Assembly: GCA_040881985.1 (NCBI GenBank)
Contig: JBBECE010000027.1
Location: forward strand, 1 to 64,000
Reading direction: 5' to 3'
Length of the DNA stretch: 64,000 bases
Source: JBBECE01 sp040881985
Lineage (GTDB): Bacteria; Pseudomonadota; Alphaproteobacteria; Rhizobiales; Devosiaceae
A program made the position numbers and the translations under genes. Shown piece by piece: positions 14,036 to 21,709 of this stretch. Numbering within the stretch: position 1 is the first letter of the stretch; every line of letters starts with the position of its first letter. The notes beneath the pieces were generated by a model. It saw nothing but the letters and a program-made list of their open reading frames with translations, ran no database searches and was not told the DNA's origin.

Positions 14036-14080
14036 AACCCCCACCCGGCCTTCGGCCGACCTCCCCCTTTCCGGGGGAGG
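14036..14080. repeat. Palindromic repeat between g14 and g15
   Basis: AACCCCCACCCGGC-CTTCG-GCCGACCTCCCCC is followed by TTTCC and GGGGGAGG. The CGGCC/GGCCG and CCTCCCCC/GGGGGAGG arms form two adjacent hairpins. It has the same layout as the element at 9379-9430. The following GAAAGGA serves as the g15 ribosome binding site. Confidence 0.75.
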
Positions 14081-14094
14081 CGAAAGGAATGTGA

Positions 14095-17000
14095 ATGGCG
14101 ACGCTTGCGCTTTCGCTGGCCGGGCAGTTTGTCGGCGGCGTGCTCGGCGGGCCGATCGGGGCGACGATTGGGCGGGCGCTCGGGGCGCTGGCCGGCAACG
14201 CCATCGACCAAAGATTGTTCGCGCCGGAGGTGGCGCCCGCCGGCGGCGATATTCGTCTCCAGACTTCGAGCGAGGGCGTCGGAATTTCCAGGCTTTACGG
14301 CTGGTCGCGGCTCGCCGGCAACGTCATCTGGGCGACCGATCTCGAATTGCTCGACGCGGCGGGGGCCGGCGCCAAGGGGCTGGGGGCGACCGAGGAGGGC
14401 GAGACCGTCGCCGCGAGTTTCGCAGTCGGGCTTTGCGAGGGCGAGGTCGGGCATCTGGGGCGGATTTGGGCCGACGGGCAATTGCTCGATGCGCGCAACG
14501 TGACGTTCAGATTCTATGGCGGCAACGGGACGCAGGCGCCGGACTCGTTCATCGAGGCGAAGCAGGGCTCGGGCAACGCGCCGGCCTATCGCGGCCTCGC
14601 TTACATCGTCTTCGAGCGGCTCGATCTTTCGCCCTTCGGCAATCGCATTCCGCAAATCACCGTCGAGCTTTGCCGGGCCGTCGGCGAGCTGGAAGCGATG
14701 ATCCGCTCGGTGTGCGTCATTCCCGGGGCGACCGAATATGGCTATGACCCGGTGCCGCGCGTGCGGCTCGTCGGGATGGGGGCGACCGAGCCGGAGAATA
14801 TCCACCAGATCGAAGGCGTCGCCGATTGGGACGTCTCGATCGACGAGCTGGTGGCGCTTTGCCCGAACCTCGAAAACGTCGCGCTGGTCGTCGCCTGGTT
14901 CGGCGACGATTTGCGCTGCAGCGAGTGTTCGATCGCCCCGCGCGTCATCGACAATGGGCGGGTAATCAAGGATGCAAGCTGGGTGGTGAGCGGGGTCGGC
15001 CGCGCCGCGGCGCTGGAAGTGAGCGAAGCCGACGGCGGGCCGGCCTATGGCGGCACGCCTTCCGACGCGGCGGTACTGGCGGCGATCGCCGATCTCAAAT
15101 CGCGAGGGCTCGGCGTCACGCTCTACCCGCTGGCGATGATGGATATTCCGGCGGAGAACACGCTGCCCGATCCGTACACCGGGGAGGTCGGCCAGCCCGC
15201 TTATCCGTGGCGCGGCAGAATCACCTGCGATCCGGCGCCGGGGCAGGTTGGAACGCCGGACATGTCGGGTGACGCCGCGACGCAAGTCGATGCCTTCATG
15301 GGCAGTGCCGAGATCGGGGATTTTTCGGCGGGCAGCGGCACGGTGAATTTCTCCGGTGACGAAGATTTCGGCTACCGCCGGTTCATCCTCCACTATGCGC
15401 ATCTGGCCGACATGGCCGGCGGGGTCGAGGCGTTTTTGATCGGCTCGGAATTGCGCGGGCTGACGACACTCAGAACCGATTTCCGCGATTTCCCGTTCGT
15501 CGATTCGCTCTGCGCTCTCGCGGCCGATGTGCGCAGCGTGCTCGGGCCGGAGCCCGCGATCACTTATGGCGCCGACTGGTCGGAATATCACGGGCTGCAG
15601 CCGCCCGACGCGCCGGGCGACAAGCTTTTCCATCTCGACGCGCTCTGGGCGCACGAGGCGATCACCGCGGTCGGCATCGACAACTACATGCCCGCCGCCG
15701 ATTGGCGCGACGGCGAGGCGCATCTCGACAGACTTGTGGCCGATATTCCGCACGACCTCGATTATCTCAAGGCAAACATTTCGGGCGGGGAGGGGTTCGA
15801 CTGGTTTTATGCGTCGGGCTACGACCGCGATCACCAGATCCGAACCCCGATCACCGACAGCGAATATGGCGAGCCGTGGGTCTGGCGGTTCAAGGACATC
15901 GCAAGCTGGTGGGGCAACGCCCATTATCATCGGGTCGACGGCGTCCGCGACGCGGGCCCGACCGGCTGGGTGGGGCAAGGAAAACCGATCTGGCTGACCG
16001 AAGTTGGCTGCGGCGCGGTGCGCTTCGGCGCCAACCAGCCCAACGCTTTCGCCGATCCGAAATCCTCGGAGAACGCGCGGCCGTATTATTCCGACGGCAG
16101 CGCCGATACGGCGATGCAGCGGGCGCTGCTGCTGGCGCATCACCAGTTCTGGGCCGAGGCGGCGAATAATCCTCAATCGGGCGAATATTTCGGGCCGATG
16201 GTCGATGCCGGCCGGCTCTATCTCTGGGCCTGGGACGCGCGGCCGTTCCCCGCCTTTCCTGCGCGCGCCGACGAATGGAGCGATGCCTCGGCGCATGCGA
16301 CCGGCCATTGGCTCAACGGCAGGCTCGGCGCGCTGACAGCGGATGAATTGGCGGCCGCGGTTTTGGCGGATCACGGGATTTCGGTCGCCGCGCAAAAAAT
16401 CATTCCGCCGCTGATCGACGGGGCGGTGATCTCCCGGCCCTCGACGGGGCGCTCGGCGCTCGAACCGCTGATGGGGGCGACGATGCTGCGTTTGCGGGTT
16501 CTGCCGGCGGCGATGGAACTCGACCGGCTGACCGCACGTCCGGTGAGCGAGTTGGCGTTCGACGACCTCGTCAAGGGTGACGGGCCGGTGTTGGGCTGGC
16601 GGCATGGCGACGACCACGACAGGCCGCGGCGGCTGAGCCTCGGATTCACCGATCGCCTCGCCGACTATCGCGCCGGCACGGCAATCGCCCGGCTCGACAC
16701 GCTCGAGGGACATCTCCTCACCGAGGGCGCCGACTGGACGCTGCAAGCGGCGCCGGCCGGGGAACTCGCCAAAGGCCTGCTCGCGGCGCGGCTCGATTCC
16801 GGCGAGACGATTTCATTTGCTTTGCCACCGTCGCGGGCTGCGCTGGAGGTCGGCGATCCGGTGCAACTCGAGGACGGAACGCGCTTTGCAATCGAGACGC
16901 TGCGCGACGGGCGGGCGCGCGAAATCGAGGCGCGGCTGATCGACCAGCGGCCCGAGCTTTCGGTGATCGTCGAGGGTGCGCTCGCGGCGCCGCCGATCAT

Positions 17001-17928
17001 CGCCGGGGAGTCGGCGCCGGTCGTCTTGGCGGCGACCCTGCCGCCAAGCGATGCATCGGAGACGGCGTGCCGGCTGATCCTCGCCGCCTATGCGCGACCC
17101 TGGCCGGGCTTTGTCAGCGTCCGCGACGAGGCGATGGGGACGACGCTGGCCGTGCTCGACCGGCCCGCCGCGGTCGGGGAATTCTCGACCGATCTCGTTC
17201 CGGGCCCCAGCGCGGTGTGGAACCGCGCCGAAATCGAGATCACGCTCGCGGGCGGGCATGCTTTTTCAGCCGAGGAACTGCCGGTGCTGGCCGGCGTCAA
17301 TCGCATTTTGGCGCGCCACGACGACGGGGCCTGGGAGGCGATCGGGTTCAGGACCGCGACGCTGATCGGCGCTTCGACCTATCGGCTCGAAGGCCTGCTG
17401 CGCGGGCTGGAAAAGACCGGCTATGCCGTCGCCGCGCCAATGCGCGCCGGGGCGCAGGCCATTCTGATCGGGGCGGGGGAGAGGACCTTCACTCTCGCGA
17501 CCGACCGGCTCGGGATCGAACTGGCGCTGACTGCTTTTGCGGGCAGCGCCGACGCCATCGGCACGGAGATTTCCGCACCGACCAGTCTCGACGTGCTGCG
17601 CCCGCTGTCGCCGGTGCATGCGCGGGCGGCGCGCGGCGCATCGGGCGATATCTCATTCAGCTGGGTGCGGCGGACGCGACTCGGCGGCAATGACTGGTCG
17701 GGGATCGATGTGCCGCTCGATGCCGCCTCGGAGAAATATCGCGTCACCATTTTCGACGGCGCCGACCCGGTGCGGGTGATCGAGGGGGGCACACCGGCCG
17801 CGACCTACACGGCAAGCCAGCAGACCGCCGATTTCGGCGCCCCGCCCGACGAATTTGTTTTCACCGTCGCGCAGCTGAGCCCGGCGCTGGGCGCCGGCCA
17901 CCCCGCCGCCCAAACCTTCGCCGCCTGA
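14095..17928 (+). CDS. Baseplate megatron protein with TIM-barrel-like domain (GTA g15)
   Basis: The 1277-residue product is the largest of the cluster. It opens with a hydrophobic, glycine-rich segment (FVGGVLGGPIGATIGRALGA) typical of this family. Around residues 440-720 it carries the GTA TIM-barrel-like domain, with GADWSEYHG, GIDNYMPAADWRDGE and PIWLTEVGCGAVRFG. The C-terminal half is a phage tail-type region with repeated beta-rich segments and ends in fibronectin-like APPDEFVFTVAQLS. In Rhodobacter GTA the megatron forms the lower baseplate and contacts the cell surface. The reading frame is intact. The endolysin gene starts 21 bp downstream. Confidence 0.92.
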   Translation: MATLALSLAGQFVGGVLGGPIGATIGRALGALAGNAIDQRLFAPEVAPAGGDIRLQTSSEGVGISRLYGWSRLAGNVIWATDLELLDAAGAGAKGLGATEEGETVAASFAVGLCEGEVGHLGRIWADGQLLDARNVTFRFYGGNGTQAPDSFIEAKQGSGNAPAYRGLAYIVFERLDLSPFGNRIPQITVELCRAVGELEAMIRSVCVIPGATEYGYDPVPRVRLVGMGATEPENIHQIEGVADWDVSIDELVALCPNLENVALVVAWFGDDLRCSECSIAPRVIDNGRVIKDASWVVSGVGRAAALEVSEADGGPAYGGTPSDAAVLAAIADLKSRGLGVTLYPLAMMDIPAENTLPDPYTGEVGQPAYPWRGRITCDPAPGQVGTPDMSGDAATQVDAFMGSAEIGDFSAGSGTVNFSGDEDFGYRRFILHYAHLADMAGGVEAFLIGSELRGLTTLRTDFRDFPFVDSLCALAADVRSVLGPEPAITYGADWSEYHGLQPPDAPGDKLFHLDALWAHEAITAVGIDNYMPAADWRDGEAHLDRLVADIPHDLDYLKANISGGEGFDWFYASGYDRDHQIRTPITDSEYGEPWVWRFKDIASWWGNAHYHRVDGVRDAGPTGWVGQGKPIWLTEVGCGAVRFGANQPNAFADPKSSENARPYYSDGSADTAMQRALLLAHHQFWAEAANNPQSGEYFGPMVDAGRLYLWAWDARPFPAFPARADEWSDASAHATGHWLNGRLGALTADELAAAVLADHGISVAAQKIIPPLIDGAVISRPSTGRSALEPLMGATMLRLRVLPAAMELDRLTARPVSELAFDDLVKGDGPVLGWRHGDDHDRPRRLSLGFTDRLADYRAGTAIARLDTLEGHLLTEGADWTLQAAPAGELAKGLLAARLDSGETISFALPPSRAALEVGDPVQLEDGTRFAIETLRDGRAREIEARLIDQRPELSVIVEGALAAPPIIAGESAPVVLAATLPPSDASETACRLILAAYARPWPGFVSVRDEAMGTTLAVLDRPAAVGEFSTDLVPGPSAVWNRAEIEITLAGGHAFSAEELPVLAGVNRILARHDDGAWEAIGFRTATLIGASTYRLEGLLRGLEKTGYAVAAPMRAGAQAILIGAGERTFTLATDRLGIELALTAFAGSADAIGTEISAPTSLDVLRPLSPVHARAARGASGDISFSWVRRTRLGGNDWSGIDVPLDAASEKYRVTIFDGADPVRVIEGGTPAATYTASQQTADFGAPPDEFVFTVAQLSPALGAGHPAAQTFAA

Positions 17929-17949
17929 CGCCTTTCTAGGGATCGACCG

Positions 17950-18717
17950 ATGACCGATGAAACCCCGTTCGACCGGGCGCTCGACCACGTGCTCGGGTTC
18001 GAGGGCGGCTATGTCGACGATGCGCGCGACCCCGGCGGGGCGACCAATCTCGGCATCACCCGCAAGACGCTGGCCAAATGGCGGCGCATTTCGCCGTGGT
18101 GGAAATTGCCGAAATCCGAGGTCAAGGCGCTCGGGCAAAGCGAGGCGACGCAAATCTATCGCGCCGCCTATTGGGAGGCGGCACGCGCCGACGCCATGCC
18201 GGCGGGTTTTTCGCTGGCGCTTTTCGATTTCGCCGTCAATTCCGGGGTCGGCCGCGCGGTCAAGGCGCTGCAGGCGATTGTCGGGGTGAAAACCGACGGA
18301 GCGGCGGGGCCGATCACCCTCGGCGCCCTCAAAGCCTTCGTCGTCGGCCACGGCGTCCGGGGCCTGATCGAGGCGCTCTGCGACCGGCGGCTCGGGTTCC
18401 TCAAAAGGCTCGCGATCTTCGCGGTCTTCGGGCGCGGCTGGTCGCGCCGCGTCGCCGCGACAAAGGCGCTGGCGCTGTCGCTCGCGCCTCAAACCGAAAC
18501 TTCAACACCCATCCACAAACGGAGATTTCTCATGGATTTTCTGTCGGGCTACAAAACCTACATCGTCGCCGCGATCATGGTCGCCATCGGGGCGGCGCAA
18601 ATCCTCGGCATCGAGGTGCCGAGCTTCGAGGGCCATTCCGGCGGCCAGCTGCTGATGGAAGGCTTCGCCATCCTGTTCCTCAGGAAGGGGCTGAAGAACG
18701 AGATCGGGAATGCGTGA
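17950..18717 (+). CDS. GH108-family endolysin fused to a holin-like C-terminal segment
   Basis: Residues 1-175 form a lysozyme-like domain of the GH108 (ZliS) family. They include LDHVLGFEGGYVDDARDPGG with probable catalytic Glu18, GATNLGITRKTLAKW, and a C-terminal ALQAIVGVKTDGAAGPITLG peptidoglycan-binding part. After a linker (QTETSTPIHKRRFL) the same frame continues as MDFLSGYKTYIVAAIMVAIG, a membrane helix followed by a cytosolic basic tail. The second part has its own ATG at 18532 with ACGGAG upstream. Lysis genes lie outside the main cluster in Rhodobacter capsulatus, so their attachment here is notable. Fusion versus two products cannot be settled from sequence. Confidence 0.85.
   Translation: MTDETPFDRALDHVLGFEGGYVDDARDPGGATNLGITRKTLAKWRRISPWWKLPKSEVKALGQSEATQIYRAAYWEAARADAMPAGFSLALFDFAVNSGVGRAVKALQAIVGVKTDGAAGPITLGALKAFVVGHGVRGLIEALCDRRLGFLKRLAIFAVFGRGWSRRVAATKALALSLAPQTETSTPIHKRRFLMDFLSGYKTYIVAAIMVAIGAAQILGIEVPSFEGHSGGQLLMEGFAILFLRKGLKNEIGNA
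18532..18717 (+). CDS. Possible separate holin-like protein from an internal start
   Basis: An in-frame ATG at 18532, preceded by ACGGAG 8 bp upstream, would yield a 61-residue protein: short N-terminus, one membrane helix (TYIVAAIMVAIGAAQILGI), a polar middle, a second weakly hydrophobic stretch (LLMEGFAILFL), and a basic tail. This composition fits small phage holins or holin-like proteins. No stop codon separates it from the endolysin, so it may exist only as the fused C-terminus, only as a separate product, or as both. Confidence 0.5.
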   Translation: MDFLSGYKTYIVAAIMVAIGAAQILGIEVPSFEGHSGGQLLMEGFAILFLRKGLKNEIGNA

Positions 18718-18776
18718 CCGGCGTTAACCTTCCCCCGTTCATTCCCGGTTCAGGCCGTCCCTGCTAGAAGCCGGGC

Positions 18777-19163
18777 ATGATGGAGAAAATCTCGCTGACG
18801 TTGCGGGCGATTGTTCTGGCCGCGGCGCTGGGTCTGGGTCTCGCCGGCCCGGCCCTGGGGCAGGTCCGGCTGCATCTGCCGCTGCGGCTTCCGGCGGCGA
18901 TCGGGCTGATTCTCAATTTCGCCCAGGCGGGCCTGTGCTTTTCCAATCCTCAAATCCAGGCTTCCGTGGTCTCCGGCCAGATCCTGCCGCTCGCCGCGCT
19001 TCTGGCGCAGGCGGGAATCGGGCCGGGTGCGCAGGTGCTGAGCGCCAAGGTTTGCGAGACGGGGCAGGGGCCGGTCTATTTCGTCTCGGTCCTCGACGCC
19101 TATGGAGAAGCCCGCAACATCGCCTTGAACGCCATCGACGGCTCGCCTTACAGTGGCGAATAG
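18777..19163 (+). CDS. Secreted PepSY-like protein upstream of feuPQ
   Basis: The 128-residue product has a signal peptide (about residues 1-28, LRAIVLAAALGLGLAGPALG, ending ALGQ). Its C-terminal half GAQVLSAKVCETGQGPVYFV...ARNIALNAIDGSP resembles a single PepSY-type domain. It lies 20 bp before the FeuP-like regulator, in the same direction. In rhizobia the FeuPQ system is controlled by the small periplasmic PepSY-related protein FeuN, so a sensor-inhibitor role is plausible. The resemblance is in layout and position; identity with FeuN is not claimed. Confidence 0.6.
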   Translation: MMEKISLTLRAIVLAAALGLGLAGPALGQVRLHLPLRLPAAIGLILNFAQAGLCFSNPQIQASVVSGQILPLAALLAQAGIGPGAQVLSAKVCETGQGPVYFVSVLDAYGEARNIALNAIDGSPYSGE

Positions 19164-19183
19164 CGAGATTTCGGGGCATTCTT

Positions 19184-19843
19184 GTGCGCATCCTGGTAGT
19201 GGAAGACGATCCGGCGCTTAACGCGCAGCTTTGCGAAGCGCTGGCCGAGGCGGGCTATGCGGTCGACAAGGCGTTCGACGGCGAGGACGGGCATTTCCTC
19301 GGCGATACCGAGCCCTATGACGCGGTCGTCCTCGATATCGGCTTGCCGCAAATGGACGGGATTTCGGTGCTCGAGAACTGGCGGCGCGACGGCAAGACCA
19401 TGCCGGTCCTGATCCTGACGGCGCGCGACCGCTGGAGCGACAAGGTGCAGGGGATCGACGCCGGCGCCGACGACTATGTCGCCAAACCTTTTCACATGGA
19501 AGAAGTGCTGGCGCGCGTCCGGGCGCTGCTCAGGCGCGCCGCCGGGCACGCCTCGAACGAAATCGAGGCCGGGCCGATCCGGCTCGACACCAGGGCCGGC
19601 AAGGTCACCGTCAACGGGCGGTCGATCAGGCTCACCTCGCACGAGTTTCGCCTGCTTGCCTACATGATGCATCACAAGGGCGAGGTCATCTCGCGGACCG
19701 AGCTCACCGAGCATCTTTACGAACAGGACTTCGATCGCGACTCCAACACCATCGAGGTCTTTGTCGGGCGCCTCCGCAAAAAACTCCCCGACGACACGAT
19801 CCAGACCATCCGCGGGCTCGGCTACAAGCTCTCGACACCTTGA
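19184..19843 (+). CDS. feuP: OmpR-family response regulator, FeuP-like
   Basis: The GTG at 19184 gives a 219-residue regulator: receiver domain with acidic DD at residues 8-9, phosphoacceptor Asp51 (AVVLDIGLPQMDG) and the conserved AKPFHMEE. A winged-helix DNA-binding domain follows (LTSHEFRLLAYMMHHKGEVI, NTIEVFVGRLRKKL). The sequence matches what I recall of rhizobial FeuP throughout. FeuPQ was linked to iron uptake and, in Sinorhizobium, to osmolarity-related cyclic glucan export. The stop overlaps the kinase ATG by one base. Confidence 0.8.
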   Translation: MRILVVEDDPALNAQLCEALAEAGYAVDKAFDGEDGHFLGDTEPYDAVVLDIGLPQMDGISVLENWRRDGKTMPVLILTARDRWSDKVQGIDAGADDYVAKPFHMEEVLARVRALLRRAAGHASNEIEAGPIRLDTRAGKVTVNGRSIRLTSHEFRLLAYMMHHKGEVISRTELTEHLYEQDFDRDSNTIEVFVGRLRKKLPDDTIQTIRGLGYKLSTP

Positions 19844-21198
19844 TGGGAAAAACGTCGATCGCCGCGCGGCTCTTCTGGCTCAGCGCCATCGGCCTGGTGC
19901 TGGCGCTCGGCGCGACGGGGCTGTTGATGTCGGAGTTGTATTCGCGGGGGCTCGAACGCACCCTCAGCGAGAGCCTCGACTTCCAGCTGACGACGCTGGT
20001 CTTGCGGGTGCTGGAGGCGGGGGACACCACCCCCCAGTCCGTCGCCGCGCCCGACCCGCGCTTCTCCCGCCCCAATTCCGGCTTTTATTGGCAGATCACG
20101 TCCGGGGACGGCACCGTCCTCAACCTGTCGCAGTCGGCGGTCGGAGTGGTTTTGCCCCGGCTCGACAGGGCGTTCGATGCGACCAACACCCGCAGCGGCA
20201 ATGCGCTCGACGCCGGGGGCATCTGGCTCAGAATCCATGAGCGGCGGATCATCCTTCCCGACATCGGCACAATCGACATCGCGGTCACCGCCAACTGGGA
20301 GGAGCTGGCGAGCGAAGTCGCGGCCTTCCGCCAGCAATCGCTGACGGTGTTGGCGGTGGTGGGGCTGCTCCTTGCCAGCCTCTCGGCGGCGCTGGCGCGG
20401 GTGGGGCTTGCTCCGATCAACCGGCTGCGCCGCGCCATCGAGAATATCCGCGGCGGGGCGGCGCCCGAAATCGAGGGAGAATTCCCGCGCGAACTCGCCC
20501 CGCTGGCCGAGGAGGTCAACGAGCTGTTGCGCTCCAACGCCCAGATCGTCGAGCGGGCCCGCAATCAGGTCGGCAATCTGGCACACGGGCTGAAAACCCC
20601 GCTGGCGGTGCTGCGCAACGAGGCGCGCGGGCAGAAATCCGAAATTGAAAAAACCGTCCTCGCCCAGACCGAGACCATGTCGGGCCTCGTCACGGCCTAT
20701 CTCGACCGGGCCCAGCTGTCGGCGCGTTCGGCGATCGTCGGGCAGAAGACCGATGTCGGGCCGGTGCTGACCCGGCTCGGCAATGTGATGGCGACGCTGC
20801 ATCGCGAGCGCAACATCGCGCTCGACGTGCCTGACGCGGGCATTCTCTGGTTTCGGGGCGACGCCGGCGATCTCGAGGAGATGGCCGGCAATCTCATCGA
20901 CAATGCCTGCAAATGGGCCAGGGCCGATGTGACGGTCTCGGCGCGGCTCGCTCCGGGCGGGGAGAAGCTGACGATCGAAATCGAGGATGACGGGCCGGGG
21001 CTCGACGGCGCAGCGGCGGACAAGGCGACGCGGCGCGGTGTCCGGCTGGACGAAAAAGCGCCTGGCTCCGGGCTTGGCCTCGGTATCGTCAAGGAACTGG
21101 TGGCGATTTATGGTGGCTCGCTCGATCTCGGCCGGGCCGGGCCGGGCGGACTCAGGGCGACGTTGACGCTTCCGGCGGCGCGTATTATGCCGCGCTGA
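19843..21198 (+). CDS. feuQ: Sensor histidine kinase, FeuQ-like
   Basis: The 451-residue protein has a first membrane helix near residues 11-30 and a periplasmic domain of about 135 residues. A second helix follows near 167-187. The H-box RNQVGNLAHGLKTPL has phosphoacceptor His at about residue 248. The N-box ends in LIDNACKWA and the G-box in GSGLGLGIVKELVAIYGG. It is the cognate kinase of the upstream FeuP-like regulator, with which it overlaps by one base. The LAHGLKTPL H-box is typical of PhoQ/FeuQ-type kinases. Confidence 0.8.
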   Translation: MGKTSIAARLFWLSAIGLVLALGATGLLMSELYSRGLERTLSESLDFQLTTLVLRVLEAGDTTPQSVAAPDPRFSRPNSGFYWQITSGDGTVLNLSQSAVGVVLPRLDRAFDATNTRSGNALDAGGIWLRIHERRIILPDIGTIDIAVTANWEELASEVAAFRQQSLTVLAVVGLLLASLSAALARVGLAPINRLRRAIENIRGGAAPEIEGEFPRELAPLAEEVNELLRSNAQIVERARNQVGNLAHGLKTPLAVLRNEARGQKSEIEKTVLAQTETMSGLVTAYLDRAQLSARSAIVGQKTDVGPVLTRLGNVMATLHRERNIALDVPDAGILWFRGDAGDLEEMAGNLIDNACKWARADVTVSARLAPGGEKLTIEIEDDGPGLDGAAADKATRRGVRLDEKAPGSGLGLGIVKELVAIYGGSLDLGRAGPGGLRATLTLPAARIMPR

Positions 21199-21257
21199 TC
21201 CAATTTCCGCCCCAATGGCGGTCGAGAAAGCCGCCATCCCGCCGCCAAGAGGCCGCC

Positions 21258-21704
21258 ATGCCGCGTCTGCTGCCTGTTGTAGTGTTCGCTTCGCTGGCCC
21301 TTGCCGGCTGCGCCCGGATGGAGGCGATGTCGCCGACGGCCTTCTCCGCGACCCAGGACAGCGAAATTGCCGCAGCGGCGACCCCGACGGCGCAATTCGC
21401 CTCGACGACGATTCTCGGCTTTCTCGATCCGGCGGCGGCCGCGAAAATGACCGAAAAAGAAAAGAGCGAGGCGGCCTCGGCGCAGTATTACGCGCTGCAG
21501 TTCGGCCGGCCGGGCGCCCCGCGCCTCTGGCAGGGCGACGTCTCGGCCTCGGGCGAGGTCACCGTCGGGCCCTTCGTCAAGGTCAACGAGCTCGACTGCC
21601 GCGATTTCAGCCATCTCGTCCGTATCGGAGGCGTCGACTACAGCCGCTCCGGCACCGCCTGCCGCGAGGCGGGCGGGGAATGGCTGGTGGTGGCGACGAA
21701 CTAG
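21258..21704 (+). CDS. Small outer-membrane-type lipoprotein
   Basis: The 148-residue product starts with a lipoprotein signal ending in SLALAGC, giving a predicted lipid-modified Cys17. The C-terminal half (ELDCRDFSHLVRIGGVDYSR, TACREAGGEWLVV) matches the end of the 17-kDa surface antigen-like lipoproteins common in Alphaproteobacteria. These have two conserved cysteines. The gene stands 59 bp after feuQ. Its end is 6 bp from the end of the opposing oxidoreductase gene. Function is unknown. Confidence 0.65.
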   Translation: MPRLLPVVVFASLALAGCARMEAMSPTAFSATQDSEIAAAATPTAQFASTTILGFLDPAAAAKMTEKEKSEAASAQYYALQFGRPGAPRLWQGDVSASGEVTVGPFVKVNELDCRDFSHLVRIGGVDYSRSGTACREAGGEWLVVATN

Positions 21705-21709
21705 CGGCC

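Noticed and set aside
13996..16746. Open frame of 916 codons antisense to g15
   Set aside because: It is complementary to a well-supported GTA gene, has no family features and is rich in R, P and G as expected for antisense frames in high-GC DNA.
2504..18717. Region as an integrated prophage
   Set aside because: No integrase, repressor, replication genes, tRNA or att repeats were found, and gene order is that of GTAs. The only direct repeat inside is explained by the g9 duplication.
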